DNA of 35,351 nucleotides from Bryobacterales bacterium (GCA_028819255.1 JAPPMB010000062.1:39870-75220), one strand, 5' to 3'; shown: positions 8,345 through 17,172, counted from the stretch's first letter. Notes: a model not told the origin generated them from the sequence alone. Made by a program: numbers and translations.

Positions 8345-9815
8345 GCGCCCGGTCCTCACGCTGCTCGCCGACGGCCGCATGGTGCATGATTTCCCGTTGC
8401 GTGGTCTCGCGCGGCAGCTCGGCCACGAGTGTGCCTTCCCGCATGACGAGGATGCGATCAGCGACCTGCAGCAGTTCGGTGAGCTCGGAACTGACCATGA
8501 GCAGGGCCTTTCCCTGCCGCGCCATCTCGTCCATCAGGGCGAAGACCTCGGCCTTGGCGCCAACGTCGATTCCGCGGGTCGGCTCGTCGAACAGGACCAC
8601 CTCGGTGTTCCGGAACAGCCATTTGGCGATGACGACCTTCTGCTGGTTCCCGCCGCTCAGCAGTCGCGCCTCCCGATCCACGGAGTCGGTCCGCATCTTG
8701 AGTCTCGCGCGATAGTCCTCGGCGACTCCCCTCTCCTTTGCGGACAGCACCACGCCCGCGGCGCAAACCGCTCCCAGGTTGGCTAGGGTGATGTTGTTCT
8801 TCACGGCAAGCTCGGCAGCAAGGCCCGACCGCTGCCGGTCCTCGGTGACCAGGGCGATCCCGACGCGGACCGCGTCGTTCGGGTTCTGGATATCGCGGGG
8901 CAGACCGTTTACGCTGACCGCGCCCGGAGGGGGGGGCGAGATGCCGAAAACCGTTTCGCAGACCTCCGTGCGCCCGGCTCCCACCAGACCGGCCACGCCC
9001 ACGATCTCCCCGGCCCGCACATGGAACTGCACGCCCGGCAGGTCGACCTTGAGGCGCTCCTCGCCGGGTGGGTACTTCTTCCGCGAGAAGAACGCCGAGA
9101 TGCTGCGTCCCACCATGTGGCGGACGATCTCGTCGACCGTCATGCCCGCCATCCGCCCTGTGTGGACGCTCTCGCCGTCCCGCATGATCGTGATGTGATC
9201 GGCGACATCCATCAGCTCCACGAGCTTGTGGGTGATGTAGATGATCGCGATGCCCCTCTCGCGCAGCTCTCGCACCGTCCGGAACACCTTGGCCGTCTCA
9301 GCCTGGGACAGGGACGAAGTCGGCTCGTCGAAGATGAGCAGCGAGGGATTCCCGTGCAGCACGCGGCAGATTTCGACGAGCTGCTTCTGGGCGGGCCTCA
9401 GCTGCTCGACCTTCCAGCCGGCCTTGAGAGGGAATCGATTGGACTCGATGATGCGCGCGGTCTGGCGCTCCATTGCGGCCCCGTCCAGCCACGCGCCCCG
9501 CTGGGGCTCGCGCCCGAGGAAGACGTTCTCGGCCACGGTCAGGTGCGGGGCCAGCAGCGATTCCTGATGCACCATGCCGATGCCGAGCGAGCGCGCTTCA
9601 CCTGGAGTGGCGAAACTCACGCTACGACCCTTCCAGCGCATCTCGCCGCCATCGCGGGACTCCAGGCCGGCGATGATTTTCATCAGCGTCGACTTGCCCG
9701 CGCCGTTCTCGCCCACGACGGCGTGCACCTCGCCGGCTTCGACGCTCAGCTCGGCGTTCCGCAGGGCGTGGACTCCACCAAAGCTCTTGCGTATCGCTGT
9801 TAGCTCCAGAAGCAT
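8337..9815 (-). CDS. Sugar-type ABC transporter ATP-binding protein (RbsA/MglA-like, two ABC domains)
   Basis: This 492-residue protein fuses two nucleotide-binding domains, the usual size for RbsA/MglA/XylG. Domain 1 has Walker A GENGAGKST at residues 35-43 and Walker B LLIFDEPTSSL, with the family's weakened signature (RPAQKQLVEI). Domain 2 has the degenerate Walker A region GLVGAGRTE, normal for this family, then a canonical LSGGNQQK signature and VVLFDEPTRGID Walker B. It powers uptake of a monosaccharide or nucleoside together with the permease encoded directly downstream, with an 8-base overlap. Upstream DNA to 10223 contains no periplasmic binding protein, so the third component must be encoded elsewhere or be shared. 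Confidence 0.94.
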   Translation of the reverse strand: MLLELTAIRKSFGGVHALRNAELSVEAGEVHAVVGENGAGKSTLMKIIAGLESRDGGEMRWKGRSVSFATPGEARSLGIGMVHQESLLAPHLTVAENVFLGREPQRGAWLDGAAMERQTARIIESNRFPLKAGWKVEQLRPAQKQLVEICRVLHGNPSLLIFDEPTSSLSQAETAKVFRTVRELRERGIAIIYITHKLVELMDVADHITIMRDGESVHTGRMAGMTVDEIVRHMVGRSISAFFSRKKYPPGEERLKVDLPGVQFHVRAGEIVGVAGLVGAGRTEVCETVFGISPPPPGAVSVNGLPRDIQNPNDAVRVGIALVTEDRQRSGLAAELAVKNNITLANLGAVCAAGVVLSAKERGVAEDYRARLKMRTDSVDREARLLSGGNQQKVVIAKWLFRNTEVVLFDEPTRGIDVGAKAEVFALMDEMARQGKALLMVSSELTELLQVADRILVMREGTLVAELPRETTQREIMHHAAVGEQREDRAHA

Positions 9816-10223
9816 AGAGCTGCCGGAGCGCGGGGCCGGCTTCGCATCAATGTAGCACAGCCGATCCAGGCTCCTTGGCCGGACTCCGCGCCCGCCACGG
9901 AGATGCGATTCTCCGAACGGGAGTGCGAATGCAGGACGGCCGAGGGTCTGTTTGACGGGGAATCGGGCAGGTGAGGCGGCTGCGACGTCGGTCGGTCGGC
10001 ATTGAGCAGGGAGGTGTGGGCGGCTCTTGTTCGAGCGACCGGTCGGCCGGCAGCGGCGGTCGGCAACTCCGTGCTTCGCCGGACGGTGCCGCCGGGGCGA
10101 CTGCAGGACAGCGAAGGACTCCTCGGGGGCGGACGGATCGGTCGCGAGAGCCTATCCTGAAGATCGAACCCGATCCGATCGGCCTGCGTGCCGCGCACGC
10201 AAGCGTGTGCACTCCTCCGACCC
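9816..10223. other. Divergent intergenic region
   Basis: About 400 bp separate the ABC ATPase (minus) and the YdjM-like gene (plus). I see no gene and no substrate-binding-protein remnant. A weak minus-strand -10-like box (TACATT, 9849-9854) lies about 34 bp upstream of the ATPase start, without a convincing -35. Confidence 0.5.
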
Positions 10224-11324
10224 ATGGACCCACTTGCCCACACACTTGCGGGTGCCGCGCTCGCGGAGACTCGGCTCGGCAACGTCACTCCGCTGGCCGC
10301 TCCCGCCCTGATCCTCGGCAGCAACCTGCCGGACATCGACGCGGTCGCGATGCTGGTGGATCGCGATCTGGCGCTGGCAGTCCGGCGCGGCTGGACCCAC
10401 GGGGTGCTGGCAGTGGCGGTCCTGCCCGTCGTCCTCACACTCGCCCTGCTGCTGCTCGATCGCTCCCTTGCACGCCGGCGGGGACAGGAGGCTCGGGCGC
10501 GGGCAGGCCCGCTGCTCGGACTCAGTGCTCTGGCGGTTGCCTCCCACCCGGCGCTCGACTGGCTCAACACGTACGGTGTCCGCCTGCTGATGCCGTTCGA
10601 CGGCACGTGGTTCTACGGCGACGCGCTGTTCATCGTCGACGCCTGGGTCTGGCTGATGCTGGGTGCGCCGGTGGTCCTCGGCCGTAGCGCCACACTGTTC
10701 GGATGCGCTGCCTGGACGCTGCTCGGACTCGCAACCACATGGCTCGTCGTCGGGTTCGAGGGGCTTCCCGTCGGGCCCAAGCTGCTGTGGTGCGCAGGGG
10801 TGGCCGCGATTGTCTGGCTGCGCCTCTCCACACGCTGGCGACAGCGGACCGCTCCGCTCGCCACCCTCTGCATCTCGGCAACGGGCCTCTTCCTGGCGGT
10901 CATGGCCGCCGGGTCGCATCTCGCGGAGCGACAGGCCGCCGAGTGGCTTGTGCAGCGCGGCAACGCTCCGGAGGAGGTCATGGCGAGCCCTGTCCCGGGC
11001 AATCCCCTGCGCCGCAACATCGTGGCCGCCGACGGAACGCGCTATCGCCTCCTGGAAGTCGACTGGCTGTCGGCCGAGCCCGTTCGCACCGTCGCTCCGC
11101 CCGTCGACCGGGGAGGCGAAGGTCCCATCGTGCAGGCCGCGCTCGCCGCACCTCAGGTCAGAGGGCTGGTCGCGTGGATCCGATTCCCGGCTTACCGTGT
11201 CGAGGAGACCGAGGAGGGTCATCGCGTGTCGATCTTCGACGTCCGCTATTCGTGGCGGGCCGGGAACGGATTCGGCACCGCAGTCGTGGAATTGGACCGC
11301 GACCTGCGCGTGCTCGCGCGCTAG
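10224..11324 (+). CDS. YdjM/LexA-regulated-type membrane-bound metal-dependent hydrolase
   Basis: This is a 366-residue multi-spanning membrane protein. The N-terminus MDPLAHTLAGAALAETRLG, the following SNLPDIDAVA segment, the GWTHGVLAV helix and HPALDWLNTYGVRLLMPF supply the conserved His and Asp residues of the YdjM-type membrane hydrolase family (DUF457-like). About five hydrophobic helices occur in the first 240 residues, and a soluble, probably periplasmic C-terminal domain of about 130 residues follows. I chose ATG 10224 because it places the family-typical MDxxxH at the very N-terminus; the frame opens 36 bases earlier. The family's substrate is not established. The gene stands alone, divergent from the ABC transporter. 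Confidence 0.85.
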   Translation: MDPLAHTLAGAALAETRLGNVTPLAAPALILGSNLPDIDAVAMLVDRDLALAVRRGWTHGVLAVAVLPVVLTLALLLLDRSLARRRGQEARARAGPLLGLSALAVASHPALDWLNTYGVRLLMPFDGTWFYGDALFIVDAWVWLMLGAPVVLGRSATLFGCAAWTLLGLATTWLVVGFEGLPVGPKLLWCAGVAAIVWLRLSTRWRQRTAPLATLCISATGLFLAVMAAGSHLAERQAAEWLVQRGNAPEEVMASPVPGNPLRRNIVAADGTRYRLLEVDWLSAEPVRTVAPPVDRGGEGPIVQAALAAPQVRGLVAWIRFPAYRVEETEEGHRVSIFDVRYSWRAGNGFGTAVVELDRDLRVLAR

Positions 11325-11998
11325 TTGCGTTCGAAGCGCCATGACCGACGCGGGGGACCTGCCCGAGTCGTCGGGACACGCCGTTTCGGGACGTGACGCG
11401 AAGCGCCTCCGCCACAGTGTTGTCCCAGTGAGAATCTCGCTGACGCCGGACGACGAAGCGGCGGCCTTCCGAAGGAGGCAACCTCGGCACCCGAACGCCG
11501 CATCCAAGCGGACGCCCTACGATGCCTTACCGCGGGCCATGCCCCGCGAGCCTCAAGTGACTTCGCGGCTCGTCGGAGCACGGAACTTCCGCCATTTCCG
11601 GAAGCATCCGCGGAACCGGACAAGCTGCAGGCATCCCAGGGTCTGCCTTGGAAGACATGGCTGGATTCCGCCGGCCTGCCCGAGCTAATTCGGCGGCTGC
11701 GAGTCGTCCGTCCGCACGGAGGGGGCGTGAATTGTCGCGAGACGCCTGACGGCCAGCGACGAGTCCGGCAACCCGGTCGGGGGTAGTGACGGGATCCGGC
11801 CCCGAGCCTTTCTCGCGATTGTGTTGCGGATCAAGGCACCGCCCTCGGGCGAGGGAGAGCGAATTCCCCGAAGCCCGTTTGCGGCCGTGAGCACGGTTCC
11901 TGCGGATCCGGGAGAAAGTTGTCCGTCAGGTCTCCAGGTCCGTTCCCTGTGGTGCGGAGGCGAAACGGACGGATCGATTCGAGAGGGGGTGACGAGAG
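11325..11998. other. Long intergenic region without a recognisable gene
   Basis: Roughly 670 bp lie between the YdjM-like gene and the 3' end of the Oar-like receptor. Short open frames exist on both strands, but none resembles a protein family or has a good start. Several short TTCCG/CGGAA inverted arms occur near 11584-11613, without a run of T that would mark a terminator. It may be decayed sequence. Confidence 0.5.
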
Positions 11999-14900
11999 CT
12001 AGAACTCGATGCGCAGTCCCATCTGCATGATTCTCGGTCCCGTCAAGGTGTTGATCTCACCGGCGGTGCCGCTGATGATGCGCCCCACAGGGTTGGTGAG
12101 GTTGGCGTGGTTCATCGCGTTGAACATCTCCCAGCGGTACTGGAGGTTCACCTTTTCGGAGACGGCGAAATTCTTGAACAGCCCGAGATCCAGGTTCCAG
12201 TCGCCCGGAGTGATCATCGTGTTGCGGCCAAGATTCCCGAAGTACCCGCGGTCCGGAAGGGCGTAGGCGCCCACGTTGTACCAGGGCCCGCCGTTGACGA
12301 TGTTGTCCCTGCTGCGATTGACGCCGGACAACGGATCCCCGACAAGGTTGGGTCGCTGCCCTCCTCCAATTGTGGTGCCGGCGATGTCGCGGCCATGGAA
12401 GATGTTCACCGGATCGCCGGTCTGGGCCGAGTAAATCCCGTTGACCTGCCAGCCTCCCAGCACCCACTTCCCTGGACCGCCCCTCACCGGAGACGGAATG
12501 TCCCAGACGAACGATGCGACCATCCTGTGGGCATGGTGGAAGTTCGCAAGTGCCTTTTCGGCGTCGAGGTCCTCGATGTTCTGGGGGTTGAACTGGCCGT
12601 TCGTCGCGTACAGGTCCATGGTCTTCGACCAGGTGTAGTGGGCAAGGATCGAGAACCCGCCGCTCATGCGCTTGTTGAGAGTGAACTGGAACGCGTTGTA
12701 GTTGCTGTACGCGACGGACTGGTACTCGCGGATCGCCGTGAAGTCCGAGTGCGGCCGGACGTTGGGACGCCCGCTGCTGCGTGCCGGCCTGACGTTGACA
12801 TCAAGCACCATCGGGAGGTTGGAAGCTTTCGAGCCGATGTACGCGGCGGTCAGCAGAATCCTGTATGGCAGTTCCTGCTGGATGTTGACGTTCCATTGCT
12901 GGTTGTAGCCCGCCACGAGGTTCGGGCTGACGCTCCTTCCGAACAGGATCGGCGTCACGAAGTTGAAGGCCCGGCGCTCTTCGTCCGTCCGCGGCGGACT
13001 GAATGGAAACGGATTGACGCGTCCGCGGAACGGCTCGTCGAATGTGGCTCCGGTGGAATTGAGGTCGGCCTGCCGCCTGTCGAACTGCATGGAGAACGGG
13101 GGGTTGTTGACGAACTGGCTGAGTGAGTGGAATGTCGGCATGTCGTAGAAAAGGCCGTATCCCACGCGGACGGCCGTCTTGGCGTCCGCCGTCGGCTGCC
13201 AGGCAATGCCGACGCGGGGAATCAAGTTGTTCCAGTCCTTGGGTGCGCCGCCCCGCGGAATGTCCGGATCGGACGCGTAGAGCAGCCCCGGAGGGGCCTG
13301 CGGATAGGACGGCGACTGCTGGCCCGGAATGAACACAGAGAGTTCGTCGTCGGCCGAGTAGAACTGGTGATAGGGTTCCCAGCGAAGTCCCATGCTGACC
13401 GTGAGGTTCGGGAGCGCCTTCCAGTCGTCCTGGAAATACAGGTTCGATCCGATGTTTCGGATGCGATTGATCCGCAGCGAGCCCATGACGAAACGGGACG
13501 GGTACCCGAGGAAGAAATCCCCCAGCGCGTTGCCGCTTCTGTTCCCGTTGAAAGTGAACTGCGGGTCGACTCGGTTGTTGGTCAGGCGGTCGCTCTTCGA
13601 CCAGCGGTAGTCCCCGCCGAACTTGATCATGTGGCCGCCTTTGGTCCATGACCAGTCATACACGGCATGGTAGGTCTGCCGATCCGTGTCGAGCACATTC
13701 ACTTGACCGAGATTCCAGAAGCCCTGGACCGAGCCGCGCCAGGTGACGGCCTGCTCTTCCGGGCTGAACGGCGCGGCCCGCACCGCATTGACCCCGAGGG
13801 TCTCGTAGGTCGCGATCTGGCCCTCGAACATGATCGGGTTCCCTCCCCGCAACTGGTCGACCTCGTTCCACGTGAACCTTCCGACGCCCAGCAGGGTGGG
13901 CGAGATCGTCCAAGTGTGGGAGCCCTGCAGGTTCCAGTTCTTGAAGCCCTCGTTCTGGGTCAGTGTCGGCACGTTGGCCGCCCGAAACCTGTCGTCGACG
14001 TTTCGGAACAGCCGGAACGTTCCCCTCTGCTTGTCCGTGACCTGGTGGTCGACCCTCGCGATGTGCTGGTCGCGGTCTGGATTGTCAGGCCGGTTGAAGC
14101 CGATTCGTCCCAGCAGCGTGCCGTCACCTCGGGTGTTGACGACATTCGCATCGGGGATCAGGGCCTGCAGATAGTTCGGTGCGACGTGGTTCCAGCGGGC
14201 CATGGGAACAACGGAGTTGGGGAAGGCCTCCCCGGTGTCCGGGTCGTTCGGAGGCCTGCGGGACCTGGAGAAGTCGGCTCCCCGCTCGAGGTCCGTCGCG
14301 ACATTGTGAAGGTACGCCTGTGCCTGTCGCGTCCGCGTGCCCTCGAAGGAATAGAAGAAGAAGGCGCGATTCCTGGCGATGGGGCCGCCGAGCGTCGCGC
14401 CGAACTGGTTCCGGCGCAGCTTGCCCTTCTTCACGCCGGTCCGGTTGGCGTCGAAGCTGGTGGCGTCGAGCACGTCGTTTCGCAGGAAGTTGAAGGCGCT
14501 GCCATGGAACTCGTTCGTTCCGGATTTCGTCACCGCGTTGATTACGCCGCCCATCGCTCCGCCGTGCTCGGCCGAGAAATTCTGCGTCTGGATGCTGAAC
14601 TCCTCCAGCGAATCAGGATTGGGCACGATCATGGGGGCGCCGCCCTGATGGTCGTTGTTGTCGCCGCCATCGAGCATGTAGTTGTTGGACTGAGCCCGGG
14701 CGCCGTTGACGCTGAACCCTCCGAACTGCGAAATGACCCCGCCGGGCCCGGTGTTGACGCCTGGAACGAGCATGATGAGCTGGATGGGGTTCCGGCCGTT
14801 CAACGGCAGTTCCGTAATGCGGCGTTCGTCGATGATCTCTGTCAGGGTGGCGTTCGAGGTCTCGACCTGGGCGACCGCGCCCTCGACGGTCACCACTTCG

Positions 14901-15238
14901 GTCACTTGGCCGATCTCGAGCGTTGCGGTCACCTGGCGGCTCTGGTCCGCTGTGAGGCGGAACGTGCCCGACGAGAACGTCCGGAATCCATCGCTCCGCA
15001 CCTCCACCCGATACGTCCCGACCGGCGTCCGGGGAAAGTTGAACCGCCCTTGGGCATCCGTCTGGGCGGACTGCTCGATGCCCGTCAGTTCGTTGATGGC
15101 CAGCACGTCGGCACCCGGAATGACCGCGCCGGACCCGTCCTGCGCCGTTCCGAGGATCAGGCCCGTGGCTTGGCCGAACGCGCCGACCGCCAGGAAAAGC
15201 GCCAGCCCAAGGGCTGTAAGCGTGCTTCTGAACGTCAT
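11999..15238 (-). CDS. Oar-like TonB-dependent receptor with carboxypeptidase-regulatory domain
   Basis: This is a 1079-residue outer-membrane receptor. I chose ATG 15238 because it is preceded by GAGAGGGGGAACC, a good ribosome-binding site, and begins a clean signal peptide (MTFRSTLTALGLALFLAVGAFG). The frame extends 51 codons upstream into non-homologous sequence. Domains: carboxypeptidase-regulatory (about 25-110), plug with LPLNGRNPIQLIMLVPGV, NYMLDGGDNND and GGAMGGVINAVTKSGTNEFHG, then the barrel ending MQMGLRIEF. Barrel landmarks such as RNRAFFFYSFEGTR and LVAGYNQQWNVNIQQELP are typical of the acidobacterial Oar family. The substrate is unknown. Upstream lie nested inverted repeats (15283-15309). 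The gene is monocistronic as far as visible. Confidence 0.94.
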   Translation of the reverse strand: MTFRSTLTALGLALFLAVGAFGQATGLILGTAQDGSGAVIPGADVLAINELTGIEQSAQTDAQGRFNFPRTPVGTYRVEVRSDGFRTFSSGTFRLTADQSRQVTATLEIGQVTEVVTVEGAVAQVETSNATLTEIIDERRITELPLNGRNPIQLIMLVPGVNTGPGGVISQFGGFSVNGARAQSNNYMLDGGDNNDHQGGAPMIVPNPDSLEEFSIQTQNFSAEHGGAMGGVINAVTKSGTNEFHGSAFNFLRNDVLDATSFDANRTGVKKGKLRRNQFGATLGGPIARNRAFFFYSFEGTRTRQAQAYLHNVATDLERGADFSRSRRPPNDPDTGEAFPNSVVPMARWNHVAPNYLQALIPDANVVNTRGDGTLLGRIGFNRPDNPDRDQHIARVDHQVTDKQRGTFRLFRNVDDRFRAANVPTLTQNEGFKNWNLQGSHTWTISPTLLGVGRFTWNEVDQLRGGNPIMFEGQIATYETLGVNAVRAAPFSPEEQAVTWRGSVQGFWNLGQVNVLDTDRQTYHAVYDWSWTKGGHMIKFGGDYRWSKSDRLTNNRVDPQFTFNGNRSGNALGDFFLGYPSRFVMGSLRINRIRNIGSNLYFQDDWKALPNLTVSMGLRWEPYHQFYSADDELSVFIPGQQSPSYPQAPPGLLYASDPDIPRGGAPKDWNNLIPRVGIAWQPTADAKTAVRVGYGLFYDMPTFHSLSQFVNNPPFSMQFDRRQADLNSTGATFDEPFRGRVNPFPFSPPRTDEERRAFNFVTPILFGRSVSPNLVAGYNQQWNVNIQQELPYRILLTAAYIGSKASNLPMVLDVNVRPARSSGRPNVRPHSDFTAIREYQSVAYSNYNAFQFTLNKRMSGGFSILAHYTWSKTMDLYATNGQFNPQNIEDLDAEKALANFHHAHRMVASFVWDIPSPVRGGPGKWVLGGWQVNGIYSAQTGDPVNIFHGRDIAGTTIGGGQRPNLVGDPLSGVNRSRDNIVNGGPWYNVGAYALPDRGYFGNLGRNTMITPGDWNLDLGLFKNFAVSEKVNLQYRWEMFNAMNHANLTNPVGRIISGTAGEINTLTGPRIMQMGLRIEF

Positions 15239-15282
15239 GGTTCCCCCTCTCGGCCTCCCACGGTCTCGGCGAATCTGCGGCA

Positions 15283-15309
15283 TCTGCCAGGGCAGACAAC
15301 TGCTTGTCT
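15283..15309. promoter_or_regulatory. Overlapping inverted repeats upstream of the Oar-like receptor
   Basis: TCTGCC-AG-GGCAGA (15283-15296) overlaps AGACAA-CTGC-TTGTCT (15294-15309); both have perfect 6-bp arms and share AGA. They lie 45-71 bp upstream of the receptor ATG at 15238. They could be an operator or two alternative hairpins; function is not established. Confidence 0.3.
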
Positions 15310-15429
15310 CCGGGGCCGAGGCTGACGCGTCCGCTTCGGACAGATTGCGAAAGGCCCGTGCCGCCCCCAACCCAGCGAGTTCGCCCGCCACAGGGAGGTT
15401 GCTGCTGTGAGTCTAACCCGAGTTCTTCC

Positions 15430-15459
15430 GCTGATGGGGAATTTCGGCCCAGTTTCGCC
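15430..15459. repeat. 30-bp motif shared with 35312-35341, IS-end-like
   Basis: GCTGATGGG, two bases, ATTTCGGC, two bases, then A-N-TTTCGCC. By my count 25 of 30 positions agree with the copy at 35312. Both copies have TTTCG repeated with an 11-bp period. The motif begins with TGATGGG and resembles the multi-repeat ends of some insertion sequences (IS21-like families). No transposase lies next to this copy, so it may be a relic end. Confidence 0.45.
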
Positions 15460-15762
15460 TCATCGGCGGGCAAGTTGTTGAATCTGTTGGGGGAGCATCC
15501 CGGAGTCCGCAATGCAGTGCCGTGGGAGCTCAGTCGGGGTTGACGCTCCGTGTTTTCCGTGTCGCGCCGGGGACATGTTCATCTGCCGCACCCGGACCGG
15601 TTCCCGCGGCGGCACGACCTGACTCCGCAAGCAGTCTCGTCCGCTCCTTGCGGATCGGTGCCAGTGTCCGCCAGCAGACGCCGCTCGGCGTTTGCTCCCA
15701 CGTCCCGACCCAGAGTGAGCGCCGGCAAGCCCTCAGCGGGCGCGTCAAGCAGTCCCCCCTTG

Positions 15763-15783
15763 GCACGGTTACCGTGCTACACT
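15763..15783 (+). promoter_or_regulatory. vapBC promoter -10 with perfect operator-like dyad
   Basis: GCACGGT-T-ACCGTGC (15763-15777) is a perfect 7-bp inverted repeat. It directly abuts TACACT (15778-15783), a good -10 box about 33 bp before the antitoxin ATG. No strong -35 stands at 17 bp. VapB antitoxins of the ribbon-helix-helix type normally autorepress by binding such dyads, so this is a likely autoregulatory site. Confidence 0.5.
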
Positions 15784-15815
15784 GCCTTCGTGTAGGTTTC
15801 GGTGCGTCGTCCGCT

Positions 15816-16058
15816 ATGAGAAACGTAACAATTGCCCTGCCCGAGGACTTGGCGCGATGGCTTCGCGTCAAGGCGGCGGAAGAGGATCGCAGCGTGTCCC
15901 GATGGCTTGCCGAGCTGCTCGAGGGGATGCGATTCAGCGAGGACCGCTACGAGGTCGCGATGAGACGCTACCTGGAGATCAAGCCGCGCAACCTGCGCTG
16001 GCCCGCTGGTCGCAGGCCGACGCGCGAGGAGTTGCATGAGCGGCCCGGTCTTCGTTGA
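15816..16058 (+). CDS. vapB: VapB-type antitoxin, ribbon-helix-helix
   Basis: This 80-residue protein begins MRNVTIALPEDLARWLRVKA, a beta strand followed by helix-turn-helix of the ribbon-helix-helix fold; the strand NVTIAL would contact DNA. The second helix is SVSRWLAELLEGM. The C-terminal part (YLEIKPRNLRWPAGRRPTREEL) is basic and probably wraps the toxin. I chose ATG 15816 because homology begins exactly there. The stop overlaps the start of the PIN toxin by 23 bases, the usual antitoxin-first, translationally coupled layout. It neutralises the toxin and probably represses the operon through the dyad at 15763. Confidence 0.85.
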   Translation: MRNVTIALPEDLARWLRVKAAEEDRSVSRWLAELLEGMRFSEDRYEVAMRRYLEIKPRNLRWPAGRRPTREELHERPGLR

Positions 16059-16497
16059 CACAAACGTCTTCGTCTACCGCCACGATCTGTCTGATCCGGT
16101 CAAGCAGGAGCTCGCGGAACGGTGGATCGACCTGCTGGCGAGCACCCGGATGGGCCGCTTGAGCTATCAGGTCCTCCAGGAATTGTTTGCGACGCTCACT
16201 CGAACGAGGGGGCCGAGTTTCCCGCGTTCCGAGGCGCGGGAGATCGTAGAGGCGCTAGCGGTCTGGAGACCGATTCGGACGGACCTCGCCATTCTCCAGC
16301 GAGCTTGGGTGATCCAGGAACGCTTTCGGATCTCGTGGTGGGATTCGCTCATCGTCGGCGCCGCCCAGGCAAGTGCGTGCCGAATTCTGCTAACCGAGGA
16401 TCTGCAGGACGGGCAGGTTCTTGACACGGTCCGCGTCCTCAATCCGTTCGCCCCGCCGGGTCGGAACCCGCGAGAGACGCTGGAGGCGGCTTCGTGA
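16036..16497 (+). CDS. vapC: VapC-type PIN-domain ribonuclease toxin
   Basis: This 153-residue protein is a PIN-domain endoribonuclease. The acidic metal-binding residues are visible: D8 in VFVDTNVFVY, E49 in LQELFATLT, D103 in WWDSLIVGAA and E121/D122 in LLTEDLQDGQ. Known VapC toxins cut tRNA or rRNA when freed from the antitoxin; the target here cannot be predicted. The gene begins inside the antitoxin gene (23-base overlap) and is intact, so the pair is probably functional. A decayed IS256-family transposase starts within about 20 bases of the stop codon. Confidence 0.9.
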   Translation: MSGPVFVDTNVFVYRHDLSDPVKQELAERWIDLLASTRMGRLSYQVLQELFATLTRTRGPSFPRSEAREIVEALAVWRPIRTDLAILQRAWVIQERFRISWWDSLIVGAAQASACRILLTEDLQDGQVLDTVRVLNPFAPPGRNPRETLEAAS

Positions 16498-16512
16498 GGC
16501 GCCGACCTGACT

Positions 16513-17010
16513 ACGGTGGCGGATGGACCTGGGGGATTTCCACGGGGGGGCCACCCCGTCTTTCCGCAAGCGCCTGCACAGTCCAGACCTGCGTTGCGCA
16601 CCCGATGCGCCATGGGCTGGTCCTCTGCTCGCACAGGGATCGCAGGAAGTTGGCGCGGGATATGGGGGCCGTCTGCCGTGCCGGGAGCTTGGAGGCCGCG
16701 GAGGACCAATGGGGAAGGCGCCGTCCCCTGTTGCCTGCAAGCTGGCGGAACCACAGGGCGGAGGTGGTTGCGGTGTCCGCCCTTGTCCCCGAAGTGCGCC
16801 GCCCGCTGTCCACGACGAACGCCATCGAAAACCTGAACCTGCGGAATCGTCACGGCGCCGGGGCATCTTCCGTATGACTGCGCGGTGAGCAAGCTGCTGG
16901 TTCCGGCCCTGCGGAACGTCGAGAGCAAGTGGAAGGCTCCCGCGGCCGGCGGGCGGCCCTCAACCAACCGGGATTCCTTTCTTGGGATCGGCTCTGGATG
17001 TCAGATGGCC
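16513..17010 (+). pseudogene. Decayed IS256-family (Mutator) transposase, C-terminal half, three frame changes
   Basis: Pieces of an IS256-type transposase appear in order but in alternating frames. Frame 1 from about 16516 gives VADGPGGFPRGGHPVFPQA (the DGxxGFPxA...VFPQA region). Frame 3 from about 16570 to 16845 gives VQTCVAHPMRHGL, DRRKLARDMGAVCRAG, and TTNAIENLN. Frame 1 again from 16849 gives GHLPYDCAVSKLLVPALRNV. Frame 3 from about 16950 gives AALNQPGFLSWDRL, the C-terminal end. The catalytic E of TTNAIE is still readable. The N-terminal half with the first two catalytic Asp residues is missing, cut off at the vapC stop. No inverted-repeat ends are recognisable. This is a dead element. 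Confidence 0.85.
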
Positions 17011-17172
17011 CGCGTCCCGCTTCAGCTGTTCGCACACTCAGTCGGAGACCGTTCGCTCGGGTCCGGGTGGCGGCTGTCAGCCCGTCTCGGAGGTGCGGAA
17101 GGTTCGGCCCAGGGCGTTGGAACGCTCGAAACGTCGGGAAACTGGGGTCCGGTCCGGGACCTGGCCGGGAGC

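Larger units (their letters stand above)
15239..15815. other. Divergent intergenic region between receptor and vapBC
   Basis: This 577-bp region holds no gene I can support. It contains the inverted repeats at 15283-15309, the IS-end-like motif at 15430-15459 and the vapBC promoter/operator at 15763-15783. The antitoxin frame remains open back to 15522, but without homology before 15816. Confidence 0.6.

Noticed and set aside
10663..11688. Plus-strand open frame running past the YdjM-like gene into the intergenic region
   Set aside because: It is a shifted frame of the YdjM-like gene; the non-overlapping tail has no family resemblance.
13667..15325. 552-codon open frame on the plus strand
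   Set aside because: It is antisense to the Oar-like receptor, whose own frame has complete domain motifs.
15522..15815. Upstream extension of the VapB frame
   Set aside because: Homology starts at 15816, and the extension contains the promoter and operator dyad.
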